Positions 59,601-64,000 of a DNA stretch of 64,000 bases are shown here, piece by piece. Below the pieces are notes generated by a model that was not told the origin of the DNA, did not search any database, and saw nothing but the letters and a program-made list of their open reading frames with translations. This DNA comes from Bromus sterilis. Taxonomy: Eukaryota; Streptophyta; Magnoliopsida; Poales; Poaceae. The stretch lies in assembly GCA_950022295.1 (NCBI GenBank), contig OX465598.1, positions 64,216,001-64,280,000 of the forward strand. The letters are read 5' to 3'. Both the position numbers and the translations under genes were made by a program. Position 1 is the first letter of the stretch. Every line of letters begins with the position of its first letter.

Positions 59601-60200
59601 CTAAAGGTAGTCTTGCAAGTACATTCAAATGTACTTAAAGGTTTCGCCCCTAGCTATTTACTTGGTCAGATTGGAAGCTTTAGATCAGACGGAGAGAACG
59701 TTGGATGACGACTATGTGAACTAGGACGCTCTATCAGCCAGCTGCCTGTAGGGTATGGTGTGATCAGGGCCTTCGACGTCGCTATGATGATTCCGCTGCT
59801 GCTTCATAGATAGGTCGCCCTGCGCGAAACCTTTGTAAGACTTGGTTAATATAACCAACGTACCTTGTTGTAATCCGATTATGTAAATGGATGTTGTAAT
59901 CTGGTATCAATTCGGGTATGCTTCATGACAGTCTGATCCCAGGATCGTGAACTGGAGTGCATGCCGGGTATTTTAGATATGGTAAATCTGAGGTGCCACA
60001 TCTATATCCCAGGAAGAGGGTAACGCTGACTTAGGGAATTTTTTGGGAAGGATACTGATGGGTTAAAGTGTGGAAGTGATTTTTGTCTGTTGGAGGAGGT
60101 GTCCTTTGAGCCAAGATACCACGTGGAAATTTTCCTCCAGTGCGCATCCACACAGTCCTCTTGAACTTGTGAGAATCCTCTACCACTCCAATGCTTGCAA
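56641..60200 (+). mobile_element. Long-LTR, LARD-like element, second part
   Basis: Continues 44935-47203 after the gypsy insertion, first as GC-rich leader (GCCCACTCCAGG) and then as AT-rich non-coding DNA. A primer-site-like TGGTATCTAGACC at 59486-59498, resembling TGGTATCAGAGCC with changes, may mark the LTR end near 59483. That would give an LTR of about 5.1 kb. From 58.4 kb a non-coding body follows (AGTGTACAACCTCTGTAGAG, CGTGTTCACGGTCATGA). No protein frame. The right boundary with the next element, near 60200, is approximate. Confidence 0.5.
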
Positions 60201-60243
60201 TGGTGGTGTGATGATACGAACGCCGATCTTCTTCTACTTCCTC

Positions 60244-60342
60244 TTAATCTTCAACCTTGACCTCCTCTTCTAGCTCAGAATCTTGAAGATCATCTTCCAA
60301 AGGCTCCTTTCCCTTGTTGTTGTTGTTGTTGGCGGAGATCAT
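60244..60342 (-). pseudogene. Start of an extra 3' ORF, truncated
   Basis: Begins MISANNNNNKGKEPL and continues acidic (DDLQDSELEEE) for 32 codons to a stop. It is followed within 50 bp by the break of the element. Its place after integrase and hairpin corresponds to the ORF at 50574-51720. The Asn run comes from a (GTT)n repeat on the plus strand. Confidence 0.45.
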
Positions 60343-60506
60343 CGTGTTTCTAAACTTGAGAACAATCCTGGCAAAAACAGCTCGAAACAAAACACGATGA
60401 GAAAATGATATACGGACCTCGGGGGATCTGGGGGACTAAATATCAAAAATTTATATAATAAAAGGAAGGTACTGGGCGAAAACGGGTCGGAGAGGGGCTC
60501 CAAGGC

Positions 60507-60561
60507 GGCCACACCCTAGCCAGGCACGACCAGGGGGCACCCGCGCCTGGGGGTGGTGTGG
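60507..60561. repeat. GC-rich hairpin module, copy 6 (internal)
   Basis: Arms GGCCACACCC and GGTGTGG; inner CCAGGCACG and CGCGCCTGG. On the minus strand TTATTATATAA (around 60460-60450) follows after about 47 bp, and then the extra ORF. Confidence 0.85.
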
Positions 60562-60678
60562 TCCCCTCAGGCTCCCACTCCGTCTCGTTTTCATCTCGTA
60601 ATTTTTCATATTTCCTAAAAACAGCAAAAGTATAAGCCAAAAAGTAAATTACGGACTTTTTCTTACTAGAGCTGTTAC

Positions 60679-63600
60679 CTATTCGAAAACTGACTTTGCA
60701 GTTTTCTGAATTTCTTCCTTAATGAACTCTTCCGGAGTCACCACTTGGATAATATCAATATCTTCATTATAAGAATCTCCAGAAATATAATGCGTGAGTC
60801 TTTGTCCATTTACTACTTGAGTAGTGCCATCCTTTAGTGAAGCAATTTTTATTGCACCTGAATGATACACTTCTTCAATAATATATGGTCCTTCCCACTT
60901 TGAAAGTAGTTTTCTTGCAAAAAAACTAAGACGAGACTTGTACAATAAAACTTTCTCACCTATATGGAACTCTCTCTTGAGAATTCTCCTATCATGCCAC
61001 TGCTTAACTTTCTCTTTAAATAGTCTAGCATTCTCATATGCTTGACTCCTCCATTCATCTAGAGAACTCAAGTCAAGCAACCTTTTCTCACCAGCTAATT
61101 TAAAATCTCTATTTATCTCTTTAACTGCCCAATAAGCTTTGTGTTCTAATTCTAAAGGCAAGTGACAAGCTTTCCCATAAACCATTTTGTAAGGAGACAT
61201 ACCCATGGGATTCTTATAAGCAGTTCTATAATCCCACGGAGCATCATTCAACTTACTAGCCCAATTCTTCCTAGATATATTTACAGTCTTCTTTAAGATA
61301 GACTTGATTTCTCTATTTGACAACTCTACTTGCCCACTTGTTTGGGGATGATAAGGAGAGGCAATTCTATGATTAACATCATACTTAGCAAGGGTCTTCC
61401 TAAAACCACCATGAATAAAGTGAGAACCTCCATGAGTCATAAGATATCTAGGCACACCAAACCTAGGGAAAATCACATCCTTAAGCATTTTCAAGGAGGT
61501 CTCAACATCAACACTCTTAGTAGGTATAGCCTCTACCCACTTAGTAACATAATCTACAGCAACAAGAATATGAGTATAGCCTTATGACGAAGGAAAAGGA
61601 CCCATAAAGTCAAATCCCCAACAGTCAAATGGTTCAATCACAAGAGAATAACTCATAGGAATTTCATTGAGTCTAGAAATATTACCAACTCTTTGGCATT
61701 CATCACAATATAAAATAAACTTTCTTGCATCTTTAAAAAGAGTAGGCCAATAAAAACCTGATTGTAGAACCTTTTGTGCAGTTCTATCTCCAGCGTGATG
61801 TCCTCCATAAGCACTACTATGGCATTTTCTCAATATATCTCGTTGTTCATACTCTGGAACACATCTTCGCATAACACCATCCACTCCTTCTTTATATAGG
61901 TGTGGGGCATCCCAAAAGTAATGCCTCAAATCACAAAAGAATTTCCTTCTTTGCTGAGCTGTAAACGTTGGAGGCAAGTACTTGGAAACAATAAAGTTAG
62001 CATAATCAACATACCAAGGAATATCATGATGGATCACCTTTATTGCAGCCAACTGTTCATTTGGAAAACTGTCATTAACAGGAATAGGATCCTCAGCAAT
62101 GTTTTCCAATCTGGACAAGTTATCATCAACAGGATTTTCAGCACCCTTCCTATCTACAATATGCAAATCAAACTCTTGCAAAAGCAACACCCATCTAATA
62201 ATCCTAGGCTTAGCATCCTTATTTTCCATAAGGTACCTAATAGCAGCATGATCAGTATGAATAGTAACTTTCGAATCAACAATATAGGACCTAAACTTAT
62301 CACGAGCAAAGACTACATCTAGGAACTCTTTCTCAGTAGTAGCATAGTTCCTTTGAGCAGAATCAAGAGTCTTACTAGCATAATGAATAACATTCAACTT
62401 CTTATCTACTCGCTGTCCAAGAACATCACCTACAGCAAAATCACTAGAATCACAGATAATTTCAAATGGTAAATTCCAATCAGGTGGTTGAACAACAAGA
62501 GTAGTGATTAAAGCCTTCTTTAGAATTTCGAAAGCTTCCTTACAATCATCATCAAAAACAAAAGGTACATCTTTTTGAAGAAGATTAGTAAGAGGCTTTG
62601 AGATTTTAGAGAATTCTTTAATAAACCTTCTGTAGAACCCAACATGACCAAGAATACTACGAATACCTTTTACATCTCTTGGGCAAGGCATTTTCTCAAT
62701 TGCCTCAACTTTGGCTCTGTCAACTTCCATGCCTCTTTCAGAAATTTTATGTCCAAGAACAATTCCTTCCTTAACCATAAAGTGGCATTTCTCCCAATTA
62801 AGAACAAGATTAGTTTCTTCACATCTCTGCAAAACTTTATCAAGGTTGTGCAAACAATTATCAAAGGAAGTTCCATAGACGGAGAAATCGTCCATGAATA
62901 CTTTCACAATTTCTTCACAAAACCCCTGAAAAATAGCAAACATGCATCTTTGAAATGTAGCAGGAGCATTACACAAACCAAAAGGCATACGTCTATAAGC
63001 ATAAGTACCAAAAGGACAAGTAAAAGTGGTTTTCTCTTGGTCATCCTTTCTAACAGCAATCTGAGAGAACCCAGAATAACCATCAAGAAAACAATAGTGA
63101 GTTTTCTTTGACAAACTCTCTAACATCTGCTCAATAAAAGGCAAAGGATAATGATCTTTATTGGTAACCTTGTTTACTTTTCTAAAATCAATGCACATCC
63201 TATAACCAACTACTACCCTTTGAGGAATAAGCTCGTTATTCTCATGAGGCACAACAGCATGCCTCCTTTCTTGGGGACACAATGCACATGACTAACCCAT
63301 CTACTATCAGCAATAGGAAAAATAATACCATCTTCGAGAAGTTTTAATACCTCATTCTTTACTACATCCTTCATCTTAGGATTTAGGCGGCGTTGATGTT
63401 CAACAACTGGTTTTGCATCAGGTTAAATATTAATCTTGTTCAAATCATCAAGAGTATATCCCATAGCTCCACGGTGCTTCTTCAATATTCCCAATAATCT
63501 TTCTTCTTCCTGTCCTGAAAGTTTAGAACTAATAAAAGCGTATATTTTCTTATCATCTATATAAGCATATTTAAGATCATCAGGTAAAGGTTTTAAATAT

Positions 63601-64000
63601 CCTCCTTGGGTGGAAGTGTGGTACCCAAGTCTTCCACAGGTAAATTATGTTTGAGTATGACTTCTTGGCGAAGGAAAATGTCATCAATCTCATTCCTCTC
63701 TTCCATAAACTCCTCACTTTCGTGGTCCTCCATATATTGCTGCAAAGTATTATTAGGAGCAAGCGCAATAGAGGCAAGTTGTTCAACTTTAAAATCCTCA
63801 TTAGGCAATTCAGTTTCAAAAGGAGTCTTAGCAAACTTAGAAAAATTAAACTCATAAGACTCTCCACCAAATTTAATGAAGATTTTCTCCTTCCTGCAAT
63901 CTATGATAGCACCACAAGTATTTAAGAAAGGTCTACAAAAGATGATAGGACAAACCTTACTAGCAGCAACACCAAGTACAAGAAAATCAGTAGGGTATTT
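60679..64000 (-). pseudogene. Gypsy pol: protease end, RT, RNase H, integrase (broken)
   Basis: This is the only pol in the window. From the right: protease tail PIIFCRPFLNTCGA (LGRPFL altered) near 63930; linker; an in-frame stop before PDAKPVVEHQRRLNP (about 63420); a shift or stop near 63283; then a 566-codon frame to 61582. RT shows LDGYSGF (residue 67 on) and FMDDFSVYG (129 on), the Athila/Tat form of YxDD. RNase H has CDSSDFAVG and HTDHAAIRYL. Integrase has the HHCC finger (HSSAYGGHH, CDEC), the first Asp in FDFMGPFP, a stop at 61582-61584, and the Glu region TSGQVELSNRE. The second catalytic Asp site reads MTHGGSHF where DGGSHF is expected. The C-terminus is WEGPYIIEEVYHSGA. Several lesions make it inactive. 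Confidence 0.88.

Larger units (their letters stand above)
60205..64000 (-). mobile_element. Athila-type gypsy element, partial, running off the right edge
   Basis: Minus-oriented. It contains the end of the protease, RT, RNase H, integrase, a hairpin-bearing spacer and the start of an extra ORF, then breaks off near 60205 without a 3' LTR. Gag and the 5' LTR would lie beyond 64 kb. Order and motif style match the two pol-less Athila-type elements in the window. Confidence 0.8.

Overview
This window reads as nuclear DNA of a large-genome cool-season grass, most likely a member of the wheat/barley tribe (Triticeae). The signs are a nuclear-type plant tRNA-Cys, a plant SmD2 gene with introns, Stowaway MITEs with CTCCCTCCG ends, copia LTRs of the BARE/Angela style (TGTTGGAATT... 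with a CAAGTGGGA polypurine tract), Athila-like gypsy elements primed by tRNA-Asp, and deep nesting of retrotransposons. The species is an inference; no organelle or bacterial signal was seen.

Layout. 1-8.4 kb is the only gene island. It holds a hAT MITE with a perfect 8-bp target duplication (864-1117), tRNA-Cys(GCA) on the minus strand (1627-1698), and a complete four-exon SmD2 spliceosomal gene on the minus strand (2291-4276, probable 5' UTR intron to about 5.45 kb) with two Stowaway MITEs in intron 2. Just upstream of SmD2 lie a 1.7-kb TIR element with a broken GC-rich ORF (5688-7424) and a Tourist-like MITE (7428-7622). These two abut and share one TTA. A 28-bp duplication brackets this insert-rich block.

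8.6-20.5 kb: a minus-strand Athila-type LTR (8624-10217), then another LTR (from 10348) split by a minus-strand copia element (10933-19071, target duplication TGTTG). That copia copy has two LTRs and a gag but an aberrant 5' junction. 21.1-32.5 kb: an Athila-type element with LTR, primer site, broken gag and protease but no reverse transcriptase. It is interrupted at 27269-32144 by a retroelement whose two ends are inverted copies of the same U5 end, flanked by a perfect TTATT duplication and carrying an antisense gene with the grass 'putative gypsy type transposon' domain.

32.5-60.2 kb: a gag-only copia element (LTRs from 32475 and 43318). Its downstream LTR is invaded by a long-LTR, LARD-like element, itself invaded by a non-autonomous Athila-type element (47204-56640) that has gag, protease and an extra 3' ORF. 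The upstream copia LTR carries a truncated copy of the same composite, which implies copying between the LTRs. 60.2-64 kb: part of an Athila-type pol (protease end, RT, RNase H, integrase) on the minus strand, running off the right edge.

How it works together: tRNA-Cys and SmD2 are the only apparent host genes. Four of the five elements with gag or pol sequence have no pol, so they could move only with proteins from elsewhere. The most interesting signal is a GC-rich hairpin module. It recurs six times, lies 28-33 bp upstream of the TATA box in all four Athila-type LTRs present, and recurs between the protease/pol region and an extra downstream ORF in two elements. I see no CRISPR array, operon or bacterial system.
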